From NCBI GenBank assembly GCA_963576725.1, contig OY755252.1, positions 44,493,552-44,557,551 on the forward strand: DNA of 64,000 nucleotides. The letters are read 5' to 3'. Position numbers and translations under genes: made by a program. Positions 20,825 through 31,714 of this stretch are shown piece after piece (positions within the stretch are counted from its first letter, which is position 1; each line of letters starts with the position of its first letter). Source of the DNA: Azorinus chamasolen. Its lineage: Eukaryota; Mollusca; Bivalvia; Cardiida; Solecurtidae. Below the pieces are notes generated by a model, which saw only the letters and a program-made list of their open reading frames with translations, searched no databases and had not been told where the DNA came from.

Positions 20825-21149
20825 CCCTTTTCTCCATAACTATTTATGTAAGAAATAACGATGTCATGAATAACGGTGTCATTTTTTATAATGGCATATC
20901 GAGGGCTTGGTGCAAAACTATTCTAACTCCTTCACAAAGTGAAGGAGTTAGAATAGTTTTGCACCAAGCCCTCGAATTATGAATACAGGAAATTCTGGCC
21001 ATGGCAGAAACTGTAGAGTCATGCCTATATTATCTCATAAACAAACAGAGTAGACCCTGGTCGATTAGACTTTTCCTACAGGAGCCGTCTGATCTGGGTC
21101 TAATATGTTTGCTAAGGCGTAGAAAAGCGTATTTATAGAGTAAGAGGTT
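20825..21149 (+). mobile_element. Family C TTAA element, interrupted by hairpin H
   Basis: TTAA at 20821-20824. The left part runs to TTATAATGGCATA. After the hairpin it resumes ATTATGAATACAGGAAATTC and continues through a core with CTACAGGAG to GAGTAAGAGG. Confidence 0.75.
20899..20975. repeat. Family H perfect 77-nt hairpin
   Basis: Two 37-nt arms beginning TCGAGGGCTTGGTGCAAAAC and ending with its complement flank a 3-nt AAA loop. I find no mismatch in the stem. It sits inside a family C element. RNA from either strand would fold into a pre-miRNA-sized stem, but there is no evidence here that it is transcribed. Confidence 0.85.
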
Positions 21150-21324
21150 GAACATCCAGAATGAGTGTTAGAATTACAGCGACTTTGTTGTGTATAGATC
21201 TTGTCTAATGGTGTCTGCAAGATAAGCCAGATTCAGACAGTAGTGACGACCGTTGGTTCCTCTGGGTATCCATGCATGGCTATATGAGTTATGTACTTAA
21301 CCTTAATCGTGCTGAAAAAATATA

Positions 21325-21634
21325 CAGTTGAACTTCGATATCTCGAACTCCAATGCGGCCGATCAAATATGTTCGAGATAATAGAAGTTCGAGTCATCCG
21401 AATTCTAATCTGGACAAGTTCTCAAGTTCAGATCTTAATGCAGTTCGAACGTTATGCTGAAAACTCCGCTAGGAGCCTTCAGCATTACTTTCGACCTGCA
21501 TTAAGCTGTCATGTGTATTTCTAGATATGCGTAGTGAAACAAGTCAGTATTGTACATTTTGGAAGGACCAGCCTTTTAGTTCCAGTTATCCCGAAGTTCG
21601 AATTATCTAAGTTGGAGATGTCGAAGTTCTACTG
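21325..21634. mobile_element. Family F TA element (pogo-like ends)
   Basis: CAGTTGAACTTCGATATCTCG opens it and GAAGTTCTACTG closes it, with TA at 21323-21324 and 21635-21636. The repeated CTCGAA/TTCGAG texture of the ends is what I associate with pogo/Tigger-type termini. An inner palindrome around CTAGGAGCC is present. Confidence 0.7.
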
Positions 21635-21719
21635 TATATCTGCTCAAACATTATCTTGAAACTTGCATTATTGTAACGTCGGGCACTATGCAAGTTTAAC
21701 TAAGTTTTAGGCATATGCC

Positions 21720-22625
21720 CATCATCACAACGAACATGAGAACAGACACGGTGCTTCACACTTTCATGTGCATCATGGACAGCAGCAGAAGCAGGAACAA
21801 TGCTAAGATTATCGACACATTTTCAGCAGTATAAGTTTCATCGATAGTTGAAACTACAGGCATTAGACCACAACGAAGCAACACACTGGTTACACACTGA
21901 TACTACTACAAGTGTTATTGCTATACTACCACCAAAACCACTACGACTACGACTACTAATACGACTACTACTACTACTACTTACGACCGCCACACAAGCA
22001 CTTAACACCTGCTGTTGTGAAGTACATATATTCTGAAAATGGGTGATCCTTCGAAAGTAAAAGTAGAAATGCAAAAATAGAAAATTGCAGACTCGATTTT
22101 ATTGAGTCTGTTCATGAGTAGTAATTAAAAGTGCAACACTACTCACACCCCTAGCACCGGCTTAAGCAGTATTCAATTTTCAAAACTAATAACACCAAAA
22201 TTAATGATCCCGAAAGACCAGAAAATATAACAACACTGAGAATGAAGTAACTACTTTCGATTTCTCTCTATATTTAAACCTACTTTCGTTTTCATCGATT
22301 TAAAAAAAAATGTAATTTAACACAAAAACTTGCGTTTGAAACTTTTATAAGACCAGTTTCTTTCAAATGGATGGGCACTCCATCAAAAACACCAAAGTGT
22401 CATTTTCACGACCTCAGGACGTCCAGAGACTTTAAACTAATTCACTCATATTGGCGCCTTTTGACTACTCTGCAAAGGTAACCCTTGAACTCATACCATT
22501 ATGATATATACAATGTATGTATATGGCATTTACGCCTATAGGAGCAAATGCTGTATTTATCACAATGGTTTCAAACCTACACACCTCTAAATTTTCCCGG
22601 GGAGCATGCCCCCGGACCCCTACAG
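21720..22625. repeat. Left copy of a long direct repeat flanking the U2 array
   Basis: CATCATCACAACGAACATGAG, GTGCATCATGGACAGCAGCAG, GCTAAGATTATCGACACA and TTTCATCGATAGTTGAAAC match the segment from 29510 in order. Both copies end in a family D-like palindrome followed by a TTCCCGGGGAnCATG block. The left copy contains extra sequence at 22090-22437. Confidence 0.75.
22265..22432. repeat. Segment shared with PDCL3 intron 2
   Basis: CTATATTTAAACCTACTTTCG, ATTTAACACnAAA, TTCTTTCAAATGGA and CAGGACGTCCAGAGACTTTAA recur in the same order and orientation at 51038-51211, with only scattered differences. It could be a dispersed repeat or a copied piece of the intron. Confidence 0.7.
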
Positions 22626-23379
22626 CCACAGTGCATATACAAGACACATGATACAAGAACTTTTATTTTACGTCGGATATAAATATCAGATAACATTAGC
22701 TCGTGAGCTATTGTCCGACAAACATATAATATAAATATCCAAATTATTAACAATGCACAGTGTCATGCACAATGGAAAAAACACAAAGGCGAAAAGCAAA
22801 CAAACAACATCTAAATAAAACGTAATTTAAAGCAAAATAAAAGTTTAACTGAGGCAATAGAAAGCACACATTACCCTTGTGAAGGAAGGTAAACATGGTT
22901 AGCAGATGTATATAGTTGGGCCACAGTCGCCTCCCTTCTCAAAGGGTAAATCCTCCATTTGAAACTGTTACAAAGCAAGTAGTAATGGGACAATGAAGAA
23001 AGAGAAATGTGTCTTAACCCTTTCCCTCATAGAAACACCTTATTTTGCCTTTTTCTGTTTTCACTTTACCGTCGTGAAAATGCGCAAGTCATCACTGTGG
23101 CAGTTAAATGTTGGAAATAAACTACAGTACATGTTTCGTCGCGCACCTGTTCTCAATAATACGTATAATAAACGTTCAGCCATGTATTCACTAGAAGATA
23201 TATAATGTACATGTATATAAGTTAAACGTATATGATACGTTTGCACATTGACATGGATTTCTTGCGTTTTTAAAGAACTTTAAGCATGTTTAAAGTGTCT
23301 GGAGATGACTGACGTCTATATTTGTTGTGAACATGACTTTGTGTGACAAATGCAAGCTTAAGTTTGTCTGTCATTTTTA

Positions 23380-23441
23380 CTGCACACCAGCTAAACGTCT
23401 GTTCGCTTTCGTACAAGTAGCCGGTCGAGATGTGATCTTGC
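23380..23441 (+). promoter_or_regulatory. Conserved U2 upstream region (copy 1)
   Basis: The 60 bp before U2 (ACTGCACACCAGCTAAACG, TTCGTACAAGTAGCC, GAGATGTGATCTTGC) is kept in all four units, as expected for a snRNA promoter with its proximal sequence element around -60 to -40. The exact element is inferred from position, not from a known motif. No TATA box is visible near -25, in line with a Pol II snRNA gene. Confidence 0.55.
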
Positions 23442-23630
23442 ATCGCTTCTCGGCCTTTTGGCTAAGATCAAAGTGTAGTATCTGTTCTTATCAGCTTAAT
23501 ATCTGATATGTCCTCCATTGGAGGACTTCGATATTAAAATGATTTTTGAGAAACGGTGAGAAGTGGGCTTGCTTCGCTCTCGCCAAGGGTTGACCCGGTA
23601 TTGCAGTACTTCCGGGATTGGCCCACTTCC
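23442..23630 (+). ncRNA. U2: U2 spliceosomal snRNA, copy 1
   Basis: The RNA pairs with the intron branch site in the major spliceosome. The 5' end ATCGCTTCTCGGCCTTTTGG and stem I are near-universal for U2. GTAGTA (RNA positions 34-39) is the branch-point recognition element. The stem IIa region CTTATCAGCTTAATATCTG, an Sm-type ATTTTTG, and the stem IV loop TATTGCAGTACTTCC follow in order. Length about 189 nt fits metazoan U2. The AAAGTG before GTAGTA is the invertebrate form. The 3' end is approximate; an A-rich AATAAAGAAGC lies just downstream where a 3' box would be. Confidence 0.95.
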
Positions 23631-24884
23631 CCCTTGGGGGAATAAAAAAAATAAAGAAGCATATTTACTACAACTGTCATAAGTGTAACGTCCAGAACCA
23701 AACATTTCGTATAGTTCGGAATATACCCAGCTTTCTATCTATCAATCTATCTATCAATCATTATCTTGATCCTGTTTTACCTAGAGCACTTGACTTATTA
23801 TACAGGCACCTTGCTCTGGCTTATTTTAGTTGAAGTTAAAACCTTGTCATACGTAAAAACGGGTACCGGTCTTTGCAAACAGTGTAGACCCAAATCAAAA
23901 TACCCTATGACGAAGAGCTGGGGTGTTGTCATTCACAATCCACTCACTATGTGTTAGAATCACCAAATGCATACAGTCGTATGTAGTAAGTGGGTTATAT
24001 TTCGGTTTCTATCTTGGTTACAAATGAAGGAAAATAATCAATATCAGAAAATATCACTTTTTTCATGAAAATGTTTGTTTTAAGATTAACATATCTATAT
24101 ATATTACTGTATTATTTCATGAAGAAGTAGACACTATTTTCGAGATCGATAGCCGATAATTTTTCGCGACATCTACGAATTCATTTTCATTTAAATTATC
24201 TTTAACAGTTTTCCTGTTTCATGTTCATGTAGGAACTAATAATATCGTGATTAATTATTTGCTATATTTTTACAACGACATAATATATACAGCACCCATA
24301 ACTGTTTGGGTATTGCTAGAAACTGTAGAGTCAGATATATTATAATGACATGTAGGAGTAAGGTCTATTCTGTTTGCAAATAGGTGAAAAGCATTTATGT
24401 GAAGGAAGGGGTTAATGAACCAGGGTAGAATACTGATTCAGTTGATTGTACCAAGCAGTAATGAGACAATGAAGAAAGAGAAATGTGTCTTAACCCTTTC
24501 CCTCATAGAAACACCTTATTTTGCCTTTTTCTGTTTTCACTTTACCGTCGTGAAAATGCGCAAGTCATCACTGTGGCAGTTAAATGTTGGAAATAAACTA
24601 CAGAACATGTATATGTTTCGTTGCGCACCTGTTCTCAATAATACGTATAATAAACGTTCAGCCGTGTATTCACTAGAATATATATAATTATGTACATGTA
24701 TATAAGTAAAACGTATATGATACGTTTGCACATTGACATGGATTTCTTGCGTTTTTAAAGAACTTTAAGCATGTTTAAAGTGTCTGGAGATGACTAACGT
24801 CTATATTTGTTGTGAACATGACTTTGTGTGGCAAATGCAAGCTTAAGTTTGTCTGTCATTTTTACTGCACACCAGCTAAATTCG

Positions 24885-24914
24885 TACAAGTAGCCGGCCG
24901 AGATGTGATCTTGC
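24885..24914 (+). promoter_or_regulatory. U2 upstream region with 12-nt deletion (copy 2)
   Basis: Copy 2 reads CAGCTAAATTCGTACAAG where the other copies have 12 more bases (CGTCTGTTCGCT or close variants) between CTAAA and TTCG. The loss falls at about -46 to -35 from the U2 start and shifts everything upstream closer. Confidence 0.7.
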
Positions 24915-25103
24915 ATCGCTTCTCGGCCTTTTGGCTAAGATCAAAATGTAGTATCTGTTCTTATCAGCTTAATATCTGATATGTCCTCCATTGGAGGACT
25001 TCGATATTAAAATGATTTTTGAGAAACGGTGAGAAGTGGGCTTGCTTCGCTCTCGCCAAGGGTTGACCCGGTATTGCAGTACTTCCGGGATTGGCCCACT
25101 TCC
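24915..25103 (+). ncRNA. U2: U2 spliceosomal snRNA, copy 2
   Basis: It has the same length as copy 1, with an intact GTAGTA, Sm site and stem IV. RNA position 32 is A instead of G (ATCAAAATGTAGTA), two bases before the branch-point recognition element. The promoter deletion just upstream makes this the copy most likely to be weakly expressed; that is inference. Confidence 0.93.
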
Positions 25104-25236
25104 CCTCAGGGGGAAAAAAGAAAGAAGCATACTTACTGAAGCTTTCATTAATATAACGTCCAGAACCAAACAAGTTTTCGTATAGTTCGGAATATACCCA
25201 GCTTTCTATCTATCAATCATTATCTTGATCCTTGTT

Positions 25237-26212
25237 TAGCTCGCCTATTCGAAGAATAAGGGGTGGGGGGCTTATGGAATCACCCCGGCGTCGGTGTCGG
25301 CGCGTCGGCGTCGGCTTTTGGTTAAAGTTTTGGGGTAAGTGTTCAAATGCACTAATACTACATGAAATATTTGCCCTAGGAAGCTGATACTTGAACTGGA
25401 GGTTCCCAGTGTGTTGAACATTGATGTAGTGTAGTTAAAATTTAAAATAAAATTGAATTTTAGTCCAAATTTCACTTGTTTTGGACTTAGCTTTTTGGGC
25501 TGAAATAGGAAGGTTAAAGTTTTGGGGTAAGTGTTGAAATGCACTAATACTACATGAAATATTTGCCCTGGATAGCTGATACTTGAAATGGAGGTTCCCG
25601 ATGTGTTGAACATTGATGTAGTGTAGTTAAAATTTAAAATAAAATTGATTTTTAGTCAAATTTCACCTGTTTTGGACTTAGCTTTTTGGGCTGAAATAGG
25701 AAGGTTAAAATTTTGGGGTAAGTGTTGAAATGCACTAATACTGCATTAAATATTTGCCCTAGAAAGCTGATATTTGGAATGGAAGTTCCCTGTGTGTTGA
25801 ACATTGATGTAGTGTAGTTAAAATCTAAAATAAAATTGAATTTTAGTCCAAATTGCACCTGTTTTGGACTTAGCTTTTTGGGCTGAAAGCTGATACTTGA
25901 AATGGAGGTTCCCGATGTGTTGAACATTGATGTAGTGTAGTTAAAATTTAAAATAAAATTGAACTTTAGTCAAATTTCACCTGTTTTGGACTTAGCTTTT
26001 TGGGCTGAAATAGGAAGGTTAAAATTTTGGGGTAAGTGTTAAGATGCACTAATACAACATGAAATACTTGCCATGGGTAGCTGGTATTTGGAATAGAGTT
26101 TGCCAGTAGGTTTAATATTGATGTACTTCAGTTAAAATAGAAAAATATTTTGGACTTCATCTTTATAGACAAGGTCTACAATAGGCGAGCTTTGCTGTCC
26201 TGCGACAGTCTA
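25237..26212. mobile_element. Helentron/pearl-like non-autonomous element with internal tandem repeats
   Basis: The element begins AGCTCGCCTATTCGAAG, then a GTCGGCGTCGG-rich stretch, then about four tandem units of roughly 190 bp (TTAAAGTTTTGGGGTAAGTG ... CTTAGCTTTTTGGGCTG), then AATAGGCGAGCT and a terminal hairpin CTGTCCTGCGACAG followed by TCTAGT. Other units of the U2 array give the empty site, CCTGTTT|TACCTAGAGC, so it entered between two T residues with no target duplication. That target and the 3' hairpin fit Helentron-type rolling-circle elements. No Rep/helicase is encoded. Confidence 0.65.
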
Positions 26213-26579
26213 GTTACCTAGAGCACTTGACTTATTATACCGGTATCGTGCTCTGGTTTATTTTAGTTGAATTTAAAACCTTGTCATACGGGAAAACGGG
26301 TACCGGTCTTTGCAAACAGTGTAGACCCAAATCAAAAGACCCTCTGACGAAGAGCTGGGGTGTTGTCATTCACAATCCACTCACTATGTGTTAAAATCAC
26401 CAAAATGCATACAGTCGTACGTACATGTAGTAAGTGGGTTGTAAATATTAATGAACACTTAAGTTTTCACGAAGCATAAAAAATCATCACAAACATGTTT
26501 CGGTTTCTATCTTGGTTACAAATGAAGGAAAACAATCAATATCAGAAAATATCACTTTTTATGAAAATGTTTGTTTTAA

Positions 26580-26821
26580 CCCTTCGCTTGCTATTTACGT
26601 CAATATACCTACCGGTAAATAGTGAAGACCCAGATGAGACAGCTCCTGCAGGAGCTGTCTCATCAGGGTCTGTACTATTTACAAGTTGATTGTGCAACCA
26701 ATGCACTCCACAGCAGTGATTATATAGCGAAATACGTGTACACAGTGAAGATATATGTAATTATACAACAGGGCATGGGTAATGAAGGAGAAATGTGTTT
26801 TAAAATTCAGCAAGTGAATGG
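26580..26821 (+). mobile_element. Family A TTAA element inside U2 spacer 2
   Basis: TTAA at 26576-26579 and 26822-26825. The other spacers read TGTTTGTTTTAAGATTAACA at this point (TTAA at 24079-24082 and 28394-28397), so this is an exact filled site with duplicated TTAA. Core intact. Confidence 0.95.
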
Positions 26822-27704
26822 TTAAGACTAACATAACCATATATATTGTATATAACTGTACTCTTTCATGTAGAAGTAGACACTATTTTCAGAAGTAGAC
26901 ACTATTTTCAGAATTAGACACTATTTCCGAGATGGATAGCCGGTAAATTTTCGCGACATCTGCGAATTCATTTTCATTTAAATTATTTTTAACAGTTTTC
27001 CTGTTTCCAGTTTCATGTAGGAAATAATAATATCGTGATTAATTATTTGCTGTAGTTTTACAACGACATATACAGTACCCATGACTGTGTGGGTATTGCT
27101 AGAAACTGTAGAATCAGATATATTATAATGTCATGTAGCAGTAAGGTCTACTCTGTTTGCAGATAGGTGACAACCATTTATGTGAAGGAAGGGGTTAATA
27201 AACCAGGGTAGAATACTGATTCAGTTGATTGTAGCAAGCAGTAATGGGACAATAAATAAAGAGAAATGTATCTTAACCCTTTCCCTCATAGAAATACCTT
27301 ATTTTGCATTTTTCTGTTCTCACTTTACCGTCGTGAAAATGCGCAAGTCATCGCCGTGGCAGTTAGATGTTGGAAATAAAACTACAGTATATGTTTCGTC
27401 GCGCACCTGTTCTCAATAATACGTATAATAAACGTTCAGCCGTGTATTCACTAGAATATATATAATTATGTACATGTATATAAGTAAAACGTATATGATA
27501 CGTTTGCACATTGACATGGATTTCTTGCGTTTTTAAAGAACTTCAAGCATGTTTAAAGTGTCTGGAGGTGACTGGCGTCTATATTTGTTGTGAACATTAC
27601 TTTATGTGACAAATGCAAACTTAAGTTTGTCTGTCATTTTTACTGCATACCAGCTAAACGTATGTGCGCTTTCGTACAAGTAGCCGGTCGAGATGTGAAC
27701 TTGC

Positions 27705-27893
27705 ATCGCTTCTCGGCCTTTTGGCTAAGATCAAAATGTAGTATCTGTTCTTATCAGCTTAATATCTGATATGTCCTCCATTGGAGGACTTCGATATTAA
27801 AATGATTTTTGAGAAACGGTGAGAAGTGGGCTTGCTTCGCTCTCGCCAAGGGTTGACCCGGTATTGCAGTACTTCCGGGATCGGCCAACTTCC
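27705..27893 (+). ncRNA. U2: U2 spliceosomal snRNA, copy 3
   Basis: Complete, 189 nt. It carries the same position-32 G to A change as copy 2, and near the 3' end reads GATCGGCCAAC where copy 1 has GATTGGCCCAC. GTAGTA, Sm site and stem IV loop are intact. The promoter block is full length. Confidence 0.93.
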
Positions 27894-29250
27894 CCTCAGG
27901 GGGGAAAATAAATAAGAAGCATACTTACTGAAACTTTCATTAGTATAACGTCCAGAACCAAACAAGTTCAACAAGGTTTTCGTATAGTTCGGAATATACG
28001 CAGCTTTCTATCTATCTATCTATCTATCAATCCTGTTTTACCTAGAGCACTTGACTTATTATACCGGTATCGTGCTCTGACTAATTTTAGTTGAAGTTAA
28101 AACCTTGTCATACGGAAAACGGGTACCGGTCTTTGCAAACAGTGTAGACCCAAATCAAAATACCATCTGACGAAGAGCGGGGTAGTTGTCATTCACAATC
28201 CACTCACTATGTGTTAAAATCACCAAATGCATACAGTCGTATGTAGTAAGTGGGTTGTAAATATTAATGAACACTTAAGTTTTCACGAAGCTTAAAAAAT
28301 CATCACAAGCATATTTCGGTTTCTATCTTGGTTACAAATGAAGGAAAATAATCAATATCAGAAAATATCACTTTTTTCATGAAAATGTTTGTTTTAAGAT
28401 TAACATAACTATATATATTACTGTATTATTTCATGAAGAAGTAGACACTATTTTCGAGATCGATAGCCGATAACTTAATTTTCGCGACATCTACGAATTC
28501 ATTTTCATTTAAATTATCTTTAACAGTTTTCCTGTTTCATGTTCATGTAGGAACTAATAATATCGTGATTAATTATTTGCTGTATTTTTACAACGACATA
28601 ATATATACAGAACCAATGACTGTCTGGGTATTGCTAGAAACTGTAGAGTCAGATATAGTATAATGTCATGTAGGAGTAAGGTCTACTCTGTTTGCATATA
28701 CATGTAGGTGACAACCATTTATGTGAAGGAAGGGGTTAATAAACCAGGGTAGAATACTGATTCAGTTGATTGTAGCAAGCAGTAATGGGACAATAAATAA
28801 AGAGAAATGTGCCTTAACCCTTTCCCTCATAGAAACACCTTATTTTGCCTTTTTCTGTTCTCACTTTACCGTCGTGAAAATGCGCAAGTCATCGTCGTGG
28901 CAGTTAGATGTTGGAAATAAACTACTGTATATGTATATGTTTCGTCGCGCACCTGTTCTCAATAATACGTATAATAAACGTTCAGCCGTGTATTCACTAG
29001 AATATATATAATTATGTACATGTATATAAGTAAAACGTATATGATACGTTTGCACATTGACATGGATTTCTTGCGTTTTTAAAGAACTTCAAGCATGTTT
29101 AAAGTGTCTGGAGGTGACTGGCGCCTATATTTGTTGTGAACATTACTTTATGTGACAAATGCAAACTTAAGTTTGTCTGTCATTTTTACTGCACACCAGC
29201 TAAACGTATGTGCGCTTTCGTACAAGTAGCCGGCCGAGATGTGAACTTGC

Positions 29251-29439
29251 ATCGCTTCTCGGCCTTTTGGCTAAGATCAAAGTGTAGTATCTGTTCTTAT
29301 CAGCTTAATATCTGATATGTCCTCCATTGGAGGACTTCGATATTAAAATGATTTTTGAGAAACGGTGAGAAGTGGGCTTGCTTCGCTCTCGCCAAGGGTT
29401 GACCCGGTATTGCAGTACTTCCGGGATCGGCCCACTTCC
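29251..29439 (+). ncRNA. U2: U2 spliceosomal snRNA, copy 4
   Basis: Complete, with the ancestral-looking AAAGTGTAGTA and GATCGGCCCAC near the 3' end. It is the last unit of the array: the spacer breaks off about 70 bp downstream into the right flanking direct repeat. Confidence 0.95.
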
Positions 29440-29509
29440 CCCTCGGGGGAATGAAATTTTTTAAAGAAGCATATTTACTAGGTTTTCGTATAGTTCGGAA
29501 TACACCCAG

Positions 29510-30075
29510 CATCATCACAACAGACATGAGAACGGAAATGATGCTTCACAAATTCCTGTGCATCATGGATAACAGCAGAAGCAGCAATAATGCTAAGATT
29601 GTCGACACACTTTCAGCAGTATAAGTTTCATCGATAGCTGAAACTACAGGGCATTAGACCACAACGAAGCAATACACTGATTACAAACTGATACTTCTAG
29701 ATCTATAAGTGTTAAATTATTACTGCTACTTTCAACACCACCGTTACTACTTCTGCTTCTGCTACCAGAGAAGTAACTAGCGATACGCATGTGCGCAACA
29801 CCAATCGGAAAGGTGAAAACATTAATATGGTCAATCTGGAACAAAATCGAAGGCTAACGGGTGGGTGAGTGTAGACTTTGATAAACGTTCTGTCTTGTCC
29901 CATTCTCTCATATTGGCGCATTTTGACTACTCTGTAAAAGTACTCCTTTAAAACCATCATGATAAATATATGGCGTTTGCTCCATTATAGGAGCAAATGC
30001 TCTATTTATCACAATAGTTTCAAAACTACACAATTCTAAATATTCCCGGGGAACATGTCCCCGGACACCTACATG
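29510..30075. repeat. Right copy of the direct repeat flanking the U2 array
   Basis: It matches 21720-22625 block by block (CATCATCACAACAGACATGAG, GCTAAGATTGTCGACACA, TTTCATCGATAGCTGAAAC, CTCATATTGGCGCATTTTGAC, TTCCCGGGGAACATG). It lacks the extra segment found in the left copy. Confidence 0.75.
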
Positions 30076-30229
30076 TACCGGTAGATATAGCCAGCGTGTA
30101 TGGTGTGCCTAAACACGTTACGTATACGTACTGTCTTTAGGTACTCCCCAGTGCGTATAGACATTGATACATTTTGTCTTCCGGAAGCTATACGGACACA
30201 GCTTAAGTTAACATGTTAAAAAATCGGAC

Positions 30230-31490
<1,261 letters not shown>

Positions 31491-31623
31491 TAAATAAATA
31501 TTGAATTAAATTGTGTAATTGTCATAATTATCTGGACCGTGACATAAAATAGCTTTTCTTACAAACAATCAATATTCCCAATGCACCGTTTGAAATCTGG
31601 TACCCTGTATTGAGCAAGAAAAC

Positions 31624-31714
31624 ATGTCAAACCAACAAGGACAACCTCAAAAACAACCTCGTAGAGGACCGACCGTATTGCCAGATAGCCTGTCTGGAGG
31701 CCCACATGGTCTAG
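31624..31714 (+). CDS. CMC1: CMC1 coding exon 1
   Basis: ATG at 31624 has A at -3. It encodes MSNQQGQPQK... to ...GGPHGL plus the first base of Gly31, then the donor GTAATC. I chose it because its phase (one extra base) exactly fits exon 2, giving HGLGDPDDR, and because GGPxGLGDP is the form I know from invertebrate CMC1 proteins. No other upstream ATG exon was needed. Confidence 0.8.

Larger units (their letters stand above)
22970..29500 (+). repeat. Tandem array of U2 snRNA repeat units
   Basis: Four U2 genes start at 23442, 24915, 27705 and 29251, so the spacings are 1473, 2790 and 1546 bp. The shared unit starts about 470 bp before each U2 (AATGAAGAAAGAGAAATGTG or a close variant) and includes AGTCATCnnnGTGGCAGTTA and CGCACCTGTTCTCAATAATACG. 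Unit 2 is longer because of two insertions (25237-26212 and 26580-26821). The fourth unit is cut off shortly after its U2. High similarity between spacers implies recent homogenisation. Confidence 0.9.
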
